A stretch of DNA of 64,000 nucleotides. Origin: Diadema setosum (lineage: Eukaryota; Echinodermata; Echinoidea; Diadematoida; Diadematidae). The stretch's first letter is position 1, and each line of letters begins with the position of its first letter. Positions 1 through 12,377 of the stretch are shown here, in pieces. The notes beneath the pieces were generated by a model that did no database searches, had not been told where the DNA came from, and saw only the letters and a program-made list of their open reading frames with translations. The stretch spans positions 35,689,546-35,753,545 of the forward strand of contig CM067068.1 in assembly GCA_033980235.1 (NCBI GenBank), in the 5' to 3' direction. Made by a program: the position numbers and the translations under genes.

Positions 1-420
1 ATATTTTGCATGCCGGAACACCACGGACGACGATTCGTGGTCATCCGTGTAGCAATCCGTGAAAGTGTAAAAGGGGCTATAGACATCCCGGATCACCCTG
101 GACCACCCCGGATCTGATCTGGGGTGACCCGGGGAGAGATCCGTGTTAATGCCTTGGACATCCGGGAGGCCAACACGGTTACTTTTAGAGGTCAAAAACA
201 TCCGCGACGTCATCCGGGATTGCCGTGTTGGCAGAGCAATCCGAGGTGTGCCGTGTGGCTACCGTGTAGCTGCCGTGTTGATCCGTGTAGATGCCGTGTT
301 TGTAGTCGCCGCGCTCTTCCGGTCTTATCATTGTAGCTGTCGTGTTGATACCGTGTGTACAGTCATACCAAAATCCCGGATCTCCCCGGATCACCGTGTA
401 GATCCTTGAGCATCCATGTT
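1..420. repeat. Degenerate short-motif array (CCGTGT / ATCCGG)
   Basis: About 400 bp is built from short, CpG-bearing motifs such as ATCCGTGT, GCCGTGT and CCCCGGATC at irregular 10-30 bp spacing, on both strands. The motif resembles the iterons of element T (GACAATCCGTG), so this may be the subterminal region of a related transposon whose other end lies left of the window. Short open frames here are repeat artefacts. No terminus is visible. Confidence 0.55.
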
Positions 421-442
421 TATATGAGACTGGGGCATAACG

Positions 443-664
443 TACAAACCCTCTCTGTGTTCTCGTTCTATTCCACGTGTGTCTTGTATTATACTACGCT
501 CTTTGGAGCGTTACCTAAGAGAAGATTTTCTAAGCGCGTAATATGGGATTGTTCATTGTATTCATATGCTTTCTATTCGGCAAAGTATGTATAGACGCTA
601 ATTTATCTTCTTTCACCGCCCCTCTTATTTAGGTACAAACCTCTGCGTTAATTCTCACCACGCT
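443..664. repeat. Tandem ~180-bp repeat, unit 1 and start of unit 2
   Basis: A unit starting TACAAACCYTCTCTG begins at 443 and again at 634. It includes ACGCTCTTTGGAGCG, GTTACCTAAGAGAAGATTTT and a CATATGCTTT block. Unit 2 is broken at 664 by element T and resumes at 4076; unit 3 begins at 4221. A single related copy lies at 60554, upstream of the paralogous exon 1. Confidence 0.8.
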
Positions 665-831
665 TGTTGCTACTTGAATTGTCGCCCCGTCAAAAATCGT
701 CGTCTGGCGACAATTTATGATGAGGGCTGACGGCAAAAATTGTTGCCCGCCCTCAAAGCACATTTTGCTGGGTATTATCATTCTTGACAAAGTCATTGAA
801 ATACCAAAACATAACTTACATGGCTACATCC

Positions 832-1955
832 GGTCAGTCCGCAGCACCCGATAATTCGCTCGTATTTATTCAACTCGTATGCAAGCCCGCTCTAGGCTTG
901 CATACGTAATGAGCTGCGTAAGGGGATTTTGTCCTTGGGCTTTCGGCAACAAAAATACACCTTGTAATCACAAATTTGGCATCAAATTCAAGGAAAATAT
1001 GTAAACTATCGTCACATGTTACTCAAATTATTGTAAATGAAAAATATCATAGCGTAATTTGAGCTTGAAAAATGATGAAAAATAAGTAATTCGTGCAGTA
1101 CACGTTCAAGACGTCAAAAAATGTCAAATTTACCTTGCGTCTCAATGAAAATGCTTTATTTGGTTGTCCATCTCCTAATCTTTGTATCCATGTAAATATC
1201 TTGACAATTTGTTGCTTAATTCGGTCAGGAACCAATAAGATATACATCGATGTCAGTGCTGATCAGCTTGAAACCGTGTAATCTCAAGAGTAAGCTCTCT
1301 CATTGGACAGCGCTTGCATTCAGCGCTTGCATTACGTCATTACGCTGCTACATAACGATTTCATGCCATTTGCGGTTTCTTGGCACGCGTGTAGTTCAAG
1401 CGCTGAATGCAAGCACTGTCCAATGAGAGAGCTCTTTCGCGCCACTGTATACACTTTGTGTGGAGCATACTTCCGGCTTAGGAGTGAATTTTACAGACAT
1501 TTCAAAACGGAAAAACTAGTATAAATCATGCTTGCGTCTCCTTGAATCCAATATATGATGAGCATATAGGTTTCCTCTCTACGAAAAAGCCAAAATCAGA
1601 AACAGCATTTTCTTAATCCGTTCAGGAACCAAAAAAGAACTTTAGACGACAAAATCTTCCGTGAAAAGCACGTAAAATTTACGTAAATTTAACTGATTAT
1701 ATAGTCATGATAAGATCCGATGTTATACGCAAATTTAGTATCAAAATAAAGATCAAAGTCTGTAGAACAATTTACCGTGACTTGTAGCCATGACAAATGT
1801 ATGTACAAGTCGCTACACTGTGAAAACCATAGCCCTATCAAAGTCTCGCAAAATCTCGCACGACGAGACACCTTTCGAACGCAAAGATCGTCAACGAGAG
1901 TGCTGAATAAATCTTGCCGGATCGGCTCATTAGCATACGTGCTGCGGACTGACTG
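832..1955. mobile_element. Inverted-repeat element R nested in left T copy
   Basis: The termini are GGTCAGTCCGCAGCAC and GTGCTGCGGACTGAC, flanked by CATCC direct repeats (827-831 and 1956-1960). The right T copy near 12060-12080 has the intact target with a single CATCC on the opposite strand, so this is a secondary insertion. Inside, 1292-1340 and 1396-1432 form an inverted repeat around TCTCTCATTGGACAG. No recognisable protein was found in the 1.1 kb. Confidence 0.75.
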
Positions 1956-2039
1956 CATCCATGCAAACAAGCCATCTAAAAAGTCACGGTGAGGTTTCAA
2001 GGAAGTGTGTATGTGCGCGCGCACATGATAATTGAATGT

Positions 2040-2045
2040 CCGTTC

Positions 2046-2076
<31 letters not shown>
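2040..2076. repeat. (TG)n microsatellite
   Basis: A run of TG dinucleotides inside the left T copy. The right T copy has the complementary (CA)n at the equivalent place (about 11960-11995), so the tract is ancestral to the element. Confidence 0.9.
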
Positions 2077-2077
<1 letters not shown>

Positions 2078-2332
2078 GTATATTATGGAAGAATGTGTAT
2101 ATTATGTGTTTTGGCTGCACATGGGGAGGGGCAAGCTGTTGCTGGCATGAACGTTATATTGATTTTATCAGCAGCTTTGAGTTTGATGAGTTTGTTTGAC
2201 GGATTTATATTTGAATTCGGAGTGGTGCTCGCTTGCGGGCGGATACTGCTTTAATGCATACGGTCCATTATGTCTTACGTATCAACATTATAGGAAGCCG
2301 TTTCATCAGAAAGGAAGGTGGTATCGGTTCGG

Positions 2333-2339
2333 GTGTGTG

Positions 2340-2385
<46 letters not shown>

Positions 2386-2422
2386 ATGGGTGTATGTATG
2401 TGTATGTGTGTGTGTGTGTACA
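2333..2422. repeat. Long (TG)n microsatellite
   Basis: An interrupted TG array inside element T, matched by a (CA)n tract at about 11430-11466 in the right copy. It generates spurious Cys-Val repeat peptides, which are not genes. Confidence 0.9.
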
Positions 2423-3659
2423 TGGGTTGGTGAACGTGGGTGTGGGATGATTGAGGTTTTGGTTAATCGGGGGTTGATGGGATGGGGATTTGATATGAAG
2501 AAGGATAGTGACAAATGGTATGTCAGATATTGGTAGGATTTAATATTTATGATAGATGTAGATTTGTTTCGGTTGGGAGGGAAAGGGTTGGTCGGTTTTT
2601 TTATGAATGATTTCATTCTAGATTTGTATGATGTATTGTGTGTGTGTGTGTGTGCGTATAATATGCCCTTGTAAGTGAGAAGGAGTTACATGATCCGATA
2701 TATTCAAGGGATATAGGTTTGGTACAATATCAAAACTTTCTCGTGAAGAAATTGTTAGTGGGGTTGATTCATAATCGAGTTATCTATGTTGAAGTTGAGA
2801 GTTGATGTTGAAGTGAGATTTTGTAGTATAAATTGACAATGTTTGCGTTTTGAATTGCATTTGTACCGTTTTATTTCATGTTATACCCAGAATGGGTTGA
2901 TTTATGAATGATTTGAATGAAAGCAATAAATATCAAGGAAACCCCCCCCCCCCAAGTGTTAAGGTGGTTAATATGTATATTGAGGATTTGTTTGAGTGTT
3001 TGTTGGTGATTGTTTATAAATACGTATGTATTTGCGGTGTGCAAATTTCTGCTAAAATCAACCAACGATTGAGAAAATATTTACGACGTGTTGAAATTAT
3101 TCGTTCATGCATAAAGCATGCCAAACTTTTTCTGGGACAAAGAATAGTGACATGGAAGTTGAAGTTACAACTGATAGAAGAATAGTGATATGGAAGTTGA
3201 AGTTACGACTGATAGAAGAATATGACTGCAGTGAACAAATGAACAAAGACAGATAACATTAAGGAAGGGTACCTCCCTCGTATGACTTTTCTCTCGGTCT
3301 CTCTCTCCTAGTAGTGTCTGCTGCTCAAAAAGTTCGTTCGCACAAACATCAAAACACAAACAGACACACGTGCGCATACAGGTACACGTATACACACAGA
3401 CAAACAAACCACTACCACTATACAACCACCTCACATGAACAGTTTCCATAATTATATTGTATTACTATACTCCAAGCACACATACACACAGCTGTGCGCA
3501 AACGCATGCACAAGTCACATAACACGCACCTACAAATCATACACAGCACATACCATGCAACCCCCCCCCCCACACACACATACGCATAACTTACCAGTCA
3601 TACCCACCCCATCGAAGCATAACAGCGGAGCAACCACCCCAACCACACAAAATACAGTG

Positions 3660-4070
3660 CATGGCCGACGACAATTTGTGCAGCTACCTTTCATTAAATT
3701 TGCCATCACAAATTGTCGCCATAGAGGTAAAAAAAAAAATGAACTGCACAAGCATCACAAATATTGTCGCCAGACGACAATTTGTGACGGAGCGACAATT
3801 TGTGCCGCCAACTCCGTCACAAATTAAACGTATTGTCGCCCCGAGCCGGTCGCGACAAGTTTTGACGGGGCGACAATTTACGTCGAAACAAATGTTTTTG
3901 CTATCACAAATTGTCGCCATCGAGGTCAAAACTTGAGAACTGCACAAGCGTCAAAAATTGTCGCAAGACGACAATTTGTGACATGGCGAAAATTTATGCC
4001 GCCAACTCCGTCATAAATTATCGCTCCGAGTCGGGGGCGGCAATTTTTGACGGGGCGATAAGCGATGTCG
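3660..4070. repeat. Subterminal iterons of element T (TTTG version)
   Basis: About ten iterons of GACAATTTGTG or its complement CACAAATTGTC alternate in orientation, with CGCCCCG-type spacers. The equivalent end of the right copy uses GACAATCCGTG throughout. Such arrays usually bind transposase; that role is inferred here. Confidence 0.7.
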
Positions 4071-4075
4071 CAACA

Positions 4076-4345
4076 CACGCTATTTGGTGCGTTACCTAAG
4101 AGAAGATTTTCTAAGCGTGTAGTATGTGATTGCTCATTGCATTCATATGCTTTTCATTAGGCAAAGTATGTATTTACCCTAATTACAATTAATTTTCTTT
4201 TCCCGCCACTTTTATTTACGTACAAACCTTCTCTGCGTACTCGTTCTATTCCACGTGTGTATTGTATTATACCACGCTCTTCGGAGCGTTACCCAAGAGA
4301 AGATTTTCTAACCACTGTAGTGTGGGATTGTTCATTGTAATAGAA
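4076..4345. repeat. Tandem ~180-bp repeat, rest of unit 2 and partial unit 3
   Basis: The sequence resumes CACGCTATTTGGTGCGTTACC directly after element T, runs to the next TACAAACC at 4221, and unit 3 ends near 4340, where unique upstream sequence of the gene begins. Confidence 0.75.
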
Positions 4346-4375
4346 ACCATAATTTGCATTCCTTACACAGCACTA

Positions 4376-4785
4376 ACCTTCGTGTATCTGGCCTTCCTCT
4401 AAGATCTCCAGGTGCCTATTTCATATCTCAAGAGATACTGAGACCGGGTATTTTCCTCTATCGCTCATCGCCTATGGAACTCTCTCCCATCTCTTCTCCG
4501 TCACAGTAGTCGTTTTCACATCAGCCCGATGTTTCGAAATAGCGCGCTATTTTGCTGACTATTTTCTGCGAAAAATATCTCTAGCTTGGATTTTTATCGC
4601 GCTGATATGAAAACGTCTATTGACAAATGGATCACTTCAAAGCCTCACTCAAAATTCACTTTCTTTCTTTTTTTCCCCTCTTTTTTTTTTTTTTTTTTTT
4701 TTTACCAGGCATTCAACTGTCCTGGAGAAGTCTTCGCCTTTGAATGTTTCTATAACAGATATATGGCGCTATACAAAACTTATCC
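4376..4785 (+). pseudogene. 5'-truncated CR1-type LINE scrap
   Basis: A broken translation of 4420-4505 contains RLWNSLPSLLRHS, the hallmark of the C-terminal end of CR1/Jockey-type reverse transcriptases. After a small insert it continues with a KxxLKxHF-like stretch and a 3' end containing ATGGCGCTATAC. A stop interrupts it and it is short, so it is dead. The paralogous segment at about 60710 lacks it, so it arrived after the duplication or was lost from the other copy. Confidence 0.65.
4508..4618. mobile_element. ~110-bp MITE inside LINE scrap
   Basis: Inverted ends CGTTTTCACATCAGC (4511-4525) and GCTGATATGAAAACG (4601-4615) bracket an AT-rich core and split the LINE peptide. This is too small to code. 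The target duplication is unclear. Confidence 0.6.
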
Positions 4786-6700
4786 TTCAAAAAAACGTCT
4801 TTGATAGCTGTATAGACAGCTCTCAGTAAAGTTTCGCATATCTTAACACATGACAATGTCAAATCACTAAAGCTTGAACGAATACTAGAATTAGGAGAAA
4901 TGCGATGATTATCAACGTTATTGACATGTGGAAACAGAAAAAAAAAGAAGAAAAATACGTATCATCTTCACTTCCTCATATATGGAGCTACGTCATAACT
5001 CCTTTGACCTCATTATAGTTTTTTTATGCGTCTACAAGGAAGTATTTGCGATGAGTGGCTCATAAAAGATGTAAACTGTACACAATATATTATCGTAACG
5101 TCGGATTCTTGTTTCGTCATTACATAAAAATACGTAATTTTGGACACATGTAACGGCAAACAGACCAGTAACCTTTCTTCAAGTGAAATGCAAACACAAG
5201 ATTGGTTAATCATTGAAAGATTGAATTCCTCTGACGGGACGCATACTCGTTTTTAAACTTGAAATTATGTCTAGGAGTAAACAACGTATCAATAAAGAAG
5301 TCATAAATTTGACTCATGTTCGTCACTCTGTGCCATTGGACAGTTCTCATTCATTTTGAGTACAGCTGATCACATGATTCTCCTCAAATGTGTTAATTTG
5401 TACATTAGAGGAAATCTACCTAGCAAAACGTTCTTGTTTTAAACGGCTAACTTTTTAATTCGTTTGGTCTTCATTTTCTGGCTGAGCCTATCAACTTATC
5501 CAAACAGTCGGTGACTTTCAGGTAAGACGTGGGTTTGGGGACATTGTTAATCATGTTTTAGTTTAAAGATTAAAAACATCTGACAATATCTGAAAATCGC
5601 GTAGTCTCACCTATTTTCTTTCGTGCCCTTTTATTACCATAGGTCTATTGTCAGTTGTGTACGTTTCTAACGCAATATAACATGTTAGCACATTCGCACA
5701 TTGGTAGCCTAGGATGTCAAACCCCATTAACAATGTGGTAGAATGTGTGTGTGTGTGTGTGTGTGTGTGTTTAAGATTCATCGCTCCTATCTCTTGCAGA
5801 AATGTGAAATGATAGTAACATAAATTTTACAGTGACTGGATATATAATTTTGCATACAACTAAGAGAGTAAGGTATTAGAAAATGTGTGCAATATAATAA
5901 TTGTAATGCATAACGTCCTCTCCTTTAGTTCCTCTTTGGGGAAAAGATTCGTAATTCATCATTGGAATCATTATTGCACATTTCGTATTTCTTGTCAAAC
6001 TCTGAATAGCACAACTGCATGTGCTAGGTGTTTTTTCTCTCTTGATTCTGTGTGTTATCGACAATAAACTTCGTCCTCATGCATGTTGCAGTCTTACAAG
6101 TAACGTTCTTTTCGTTTTCGTTTTCGTTTTCTTTTCTCGACGTGGTCCATTGATTTCCTAATATTGTAGTCCGATATATAACGCCTTTTGAGTAAACATA
6201 GAACAATAAGTTTTATTACGCTTCTGGCAAATAATGCATGATAGATAGATAAAATGGAATTATAAGCCAAATGTCTCCATATAGTTGCACTTTTTATTGA
6301 CTTTTTGTTTTGATCAGGTTCTGAATCCACTTATTTCATTAGAAAAAGGACAAACCAGCCTTTTTGAAATGTTGCTGACTAGTGAAGGGTTCAGATATGG
6401 GGATTGTCTTTTAATCAAATTTTGCAAGGTCAGAAAATATTTATGAAATCGTCGTTTTAGAGTTACTGTTTTTAAAATTATGCCCTTTTAATTATAATTG
6501 TACTAACTCACAATGTCATGGGGTATAGTGACCAAGGAAAAGAAAAAAAAAACAGTGATGGAAAATATTTCGAAATATTCATGACATGTCATAGCAAGTA
6601 AGCAGTACCAGTGGTTCAAATACCTCATTTTGATTGATGATTATGAATTGTCCGTTGTTTTATTTCTCTCTCGCGATCAAGACACTACAAGGAAGTCACC

Positions 6701-6769
6701 ATGCAGGCCTACCCAGTCAGACCATTTGTTAACACCTCTTCGACTGATAGAGTCAGGACAGCTGTGAAG
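6701..6769 (+). CDS. MS4A-like exon 1 (N-terminal cytoplasmic)
   Basis: This exon encodes MQAYPVRPFVNTSSTDRVRT and three further residues, ending AVK. It ends AAG followed by GCAAGA, a GC-type donor in phase 0. The paralogous exon at 62667 has the same length and the same GC donor. Confidence 0.8.
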
Positions 6770-7844
6770 GCAAGATATATAATATTGAGTCATTCATTTT
6801 CTTTTCCAGGCGATATCAAATGATTCGAGTAAAATTGGATTTGTGAGCATGTTGTAAAATCGCAAGAAGGAATTGCTATTAAATTCATAAAGATTTCATA
6901 AAGTTGATTATAGATTCAATTCATGTGTTATGCTCACACCCTTGATTCACCTACACACAATGTACCTTTTCGTTTTTTCGATTATTTCTCGCGAGTCATG
7001 TGAATTTCCGCTTCCTGTGATAAATTGCCCGACTATACATTTTCCCAACGAGAGATAATGTTTGTATGGCACTGAAAGACATTTCTTACACATTACCAAT
7101 TTCTGCCTTTGGGATCATCCTCTTTATGACGACTGAACCGACGAATTTTGTATTAGATTTCCCACTTTTGTAACCCATAAAAAATGATACTATTATTACT
7201 AAAGGTTGGCAGAGTGGAACACAGGATTAGATTAATGTGATAATATCAAATCTCATAGAGAGCAAGGAATTTTATTCCCTTATGTATGTCTTTGCTTTCG
7301 TGACAGTCATACAAGTGTATTGAAAAGATTTTCTTTTTTTGTCGTCTCTGTCATTGTCGGCCACTCACCCATGTTTTATCTATATGTTCTGTCTTGTTTT
7401 GTTGTTTAGGTTTTCCTGAGATCCTTCAAGTCGCTATTGCTATTATTCACTTCCTTATAAACATCAATATCGTTATTGTGAAATGACATTAAAGTAGGCC
7501 TGATTAAGTATTTTTGATTTATTGTATCGATGGATTATTTTGAGTTTTGTAATTGATATTTTTGTATGTTTTTTTTTGCCAAATAATAATAATGATACTA
7601 ATACTAACAATAATAATCATAATAATAATTATAATAATAATGATAACAATAACAATAATAAATAATTGGTATAAATGAAATGGAATGACATGAAGTGACT
7701 TATCATAACACATGCAATCTATTCCGTAGTTTTCAATGTGATTGAACTGCTTTGGGTCAGTGTTTCAATTGGATTTACAAATCAGAACCTCCGAAGGAGC
7801 GGGCAATGAGGGTAAAGCTGCATGTAAAGTGTCCGCTGTATATC

Positions 7845-7936
<92 letters not shown>

Positions 7937-10900
7937 TTGTATATTTGTTTTTAACGTGATTTGGGTGTTTCGATGTTCACTAATTCTTGCTCTTCGGCAA
8001 GACTAACTGCAACTAATTCTGAGAAAGTTAAACGTACTACCAACATCAGAAAATTCATCATCCGCGACTTTATCAGGCTCTTTCAGTGACATATCAATAA
8101 ATATATATGCGGATATAAGGCCGAAATAATTCATATTGAGAGAGAGAAAGAGGGTAAGAGAGGGAGAGAGAGAGAGAGTGTGTGTGTGTGTGTGTGTGTG
8201 GTGTATATTTGCTTAATCTGTTTGAACTGCACCAGGTCCTGTTTATTTGTGATATGGTTTCTCTGTTAACTTACTTTACATCTTAATATTGTTATTTTTA
8301 TTATTATTATCATCTCTTATTTTACTAAAGGTGTCTGCTGTCCTGCATATTATTGGAGGTTCTGTGAGCGCAGCGTTTGGTGCCGCGGCTGCAGGTGTGA
8401 AGGCGTTCTTTGGCTATCTTGCTGTTTCAATTTGGACTGGTCTTGGTGTAAGTTGATGGCGTATCTTTACTGTTCATCTATATTAGATATAACATAGTTC
8501 ACATAGACCATCAAACTCGAGTCCCCGGGCTAGAGTCAAAGACATTATGCAGTCGTACATTATTTCAAAGGCAGGGCACGGTGACGGTGCAACAAGTCAC
8601 AGAGAAACGACCCCCCCCCCAAAAAAAAAAAAGATAAATAAACGAATGAATGAATACATAAGTAGATTGATAAATGGATAGATAGAGAGAAATAGATAGA
8701 TAGATAAATACATAGATGAATAAATGAATAAATAAATAAGTAAATAAATAAATAAACAAATAAATGAAAAAGAAACTGACGGCGGGAGTATGAACATGAT
8801 AAACAGTTATTGTTTTATGCAGCATAAATTCAACCGGATCCCTATTCAATCCTTGATATAACTTCAATCACAATAATTGTCTAGTTCTTTTTATTTTATT
8901 TGATTACTCTCAGTTATTGTTAATTTTCATTGGCATAAGTTCAAAATCTTTTGGGATTTTTTTTTTTCAGTTAGATTGCATGATCCAAGGACAAAATCTT
9001 ATGTGAAAAATGTGACTCTTATATCTTCGTTTATACTAAGGGATTGCGATCAAACAAAATGATGGATTTAGTCAAGAGGAGCGTATGAACGAATATCAAT
9101 TATTGCATTGCATATCATATAATTGATTGACTTCTCATCAAGTACGATTCTGATATTCCTAACTTCAGGTTTTCCTGGTGACCGGGATCATTGGCTGGCT
9201 TTCCTACAGACACAGACGGAGAGTCCCAAGAACTTGCTGTGTTTGTACAATCATGATTCCATAGTGTTTTTATAGTAGAGCAGCATTTAGCTTTGCGTTA
9301 ACCGATTTCCAGACTCTGAAGTCATATTGACAATCACAATGTATAGTAGTTTATAAACCATCTTGTTTGAATCGGTGATTGCGACTTTCATTCAGCTTTA
9401 CAGTTTTGCAAAATTTTCCAGATAATACTTTGGCAGGAGGACTTTTCCATGATGTCTCCGACAAGTATTGTGTTTCCCCGTCTAATTTTGCACTTTGCGC
9501 ATGCAGGATTACAAATTAATTATTCATTTTGGTGCAGGAAAAAATACAAACTTTTCATTCATCGTCATCATTCAGGAGCCAAAATGCACAAAGGGCTTAA
9601 ATATTTTTAGTAGATAGTCCTCTGGAATGACCAAGGTGTGGGTCGGTCGATGGAGGTGCACACTGACTTTGATTTTCTGTATTTTTTTACGTACTTAAAC
9701 ATTGCATCCATTGCTTGGATTATATATAATTTTTAATATTTCGTCGTGAGCATGGCAGATTGTCGATATAGCACTTCCCTGCACCTTGCAGATTGTTGTA
9801 AGCGCACTTCCTGCGCAGGGCGAAATGTTGTTAACCCTATGCGCACTCCCACACCGTAACGACAAGCTGCCATGGGCATGACGACTTTTGTATTTTGTTA
9901 TCATTATCATTTTGGACCAAATCTTAATTCTAATTAATATAGGGCCTGTTGCGACACGGATTGTCGCCCCTACACGGATTGTCGCCTCCTGCTCGGGGCG
10001 ACAATCCGTGACGGGCGCTGGCGGCACGGATTGTCGCCCCCTACACGGATTGTTGCCTGGCGACAATCCGTGACGCTTGTGCAGTTCCCAGTTTTTGACC
10101 TCGAAGGCGACAATCCGTGTTGGCAAAAAATTGTTGCGACACGGATTGTCGCCCCGTCACAGATTGTCGCCCCGGGCTCGGGTTGGTTCCTCCGATGTTA
10201 AGCTTTGGTGGGATGGGTATGACTGGTAAAATATGCGTATGTGTGTGTGTGTGTGTGTGTGTGCGTGTGTGTGTGTGCGTGTGTGTGTGTGTGTATTGTG
10301 AGCTGCATGATATGTGATGTGTATGATTTGTTGTGTGTGTGTGTGTCTGTGTGTGTGTTTGGAGTATAATAATACAATATGTAGAACCTGTGCATGTGTG
10401 GTGGTCATAGTGGTAGTGGTTTGTTTGTCTGTGTGTATACGTGTGCCTGTATGCTTACGTGTGCATGTGGAATATAGCGGCGCTACTGTGGCAATACAAA
10501 CGCCTTCAGAGTGTATGAGCACGTGTTTAAAAAATTCACACCAGCGTTGATCTAAAAATAGTATGGGTGTGTGAACCAATATCAGCGGTGAGGCAGGCTA
10601 GGCGAGAGAGAGACCGAGAGAAAATACATACGAGGGAGGTACCCTCCCCAAATGTTATCTGTCTTTGTTCATTTTTCACTGCAGTCATTTTCTTCCATCA
10701 GTCTTATAAACTAGAACGTCCATACCACTATTCTTTATCCCAGAATAGGTTTGGCATGAGCGAATAATTTCCACACGCCGTAAAAAATTTTGTCCATCGT
10801 TAGTTGATTTTAGCACAAACGAACTGCCATGATTGCACACCGCTAATACATACGTAATACAAACAAACACCAACAAACACTCAAACAAATCCTCATAATG

Positions 10901-11428
10901 CAAATAAACCAACTCAACACTTTTTTCCTTGATATTCATTGATTTTATTCAAATCATTCATAAATCGACTCATTCTGGGTGTAACATGAAAAAAAGTTAC
11001 AAATGGCAATTCGAAACAGAAACAAATCCATTTGTCAATTTATACCACAAATAATCTCACTTCAACATAGATAACTCGATTATAGACCAACCCTACTAAC
11101 AATTTCTTCACGAGAAAGTTTTGACATGTAGGGCCCTACCAAACCTATATTCCTTGAATACATTGGTTTGGAATATGATACTTTGGATCATGTAACACCT
11201 TCTTACTTACAAGGGCATATACATAAAAAAAAAAACACAAATACATTACACGAATCTAGAATGAAATCAGTCATAAAAATCCCGACCACCCCCTCCCCTC
11301 CCCATCCGAAACAAATCTAGGGCCTACATCTATCCTAAATATTAAATCCTACCAACATCTGTCATACCATTTATAACTATCCTTCTTCAAATCCAATCCC
11401 CAACCCACACCCACATTCACCAACCCAA

Positions 11429-11468
<40 letters not shown>

Positions 11469-11960
11469 AGGTTCCGTTATTCCGAAGTTTCGGTTTTTTT
11501 TTTCCGAGGCTTCATTTTAACATCCGAAACACACAATTCCCTATACCTAGAGGTTCGTTGATCCAAAAATGAAATTCGGAATAACGAACCTTCGAAATAA
11601 TGAGCCTTCGGACGAATGAGCCTTCAGAGTAACAAACTTTTGCAATAACGAAATGTAACCCCCTTCCCACATACCGACGCACACCCGAACCGATACCATA
11701 TTCCTTCCTGATGAAACGATTTCCCAATGTTGATAAATAGGGCATAATGGACCGTATGCAGAAAAGCAGCATCTGCACGCACGCAAGCTCCACTCCGAAT
11801 TCATAATTATACAAATCTGCCAAACAAACTCATCAAATTCAAAGCTGCTGATAAAATCAATATCAACGTTTATGCCAGCAACAGCTTACTAGTTATCCCT
11901 CCCCACGCGCAGCTAAAAAACACATACGCAAAAAACTGACATAATAAACACACTCTTCCA

Positions 11961-11999
<39 letters not shown>

Positions 12000-12310
12000 A
12001 ACGGACACTAAATTATCATGTGCACGCCACATACACACTTCCTTGAAACCTCACCATGACTTTTTACATGGCATGTTTGCATGGATGTAGCCATGTAAGT
12101 TATGTGTTAGTATTTCAATGATTATGTCCAGAACGATATTACCCAGCAAAATGTGCTTCGAGGTCGGGCGACAATCCGTGCCGCCAGCCCCCTACACGGA
12201 TTGTCGCCAGGCGACAATCCGTGTAGGGGGCGACAATCCGTGCCGCCAACGCCCGTCACGCCCGTGTAGGGGCGACAATCCGTGTCGCAACAGGGCCTAT
12301 TGTATTATTA

Positions 12311-12377
<67 letters not shown>

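Larger units (their letters stand above)
665..4075 (-). mobile_element. DNA transposon T, left copy (non-autonomous)
   Basis: Ends are TGTTGCTACTTGAATTGTCG on the left and GATGTCGCAACA on the right, flanked by the 6-bp direct repeat CACGCT (659-664 and 4076-4081). With the nested insert (832-1955) removed it is about 2.28 kb, matching the copy at 9947-12292, which lies in the opposite orientation. Both ends carry many iterons of the form GACAATTTGTG, and the interior carries (TG)n and (CA)n tracts. No transposase frame is visible, so it is probably mobilised in trans. The superfamily is not assigned; a 5-6 bp target duplication is seen. Confidence 0.8.
4221..6945. repeat. Upstream duplicated segment, copy 1
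   Basis: This stretch aligns by eye with 60554-62890, including CATAATTTGCATTCCTTACA, the GACGGGACGCATA block, the CAAACAGTCGGT block and the segment around exon 1. Differences include a LINE scrap (about 4376-4785) and a (GT)n tract near 5745-5770 that are present only here. It presumably holds the promoter and 5' untranslated region, but no core promoter can be assigned from sequence alone. Confidence 0.8.

Noticed and set aside
10157..10579. 140-codon minus-strand frame in right T copy
   Set aside because: Dominated by Thr-His repeats from (CA)n; not conserved in the left T copy.
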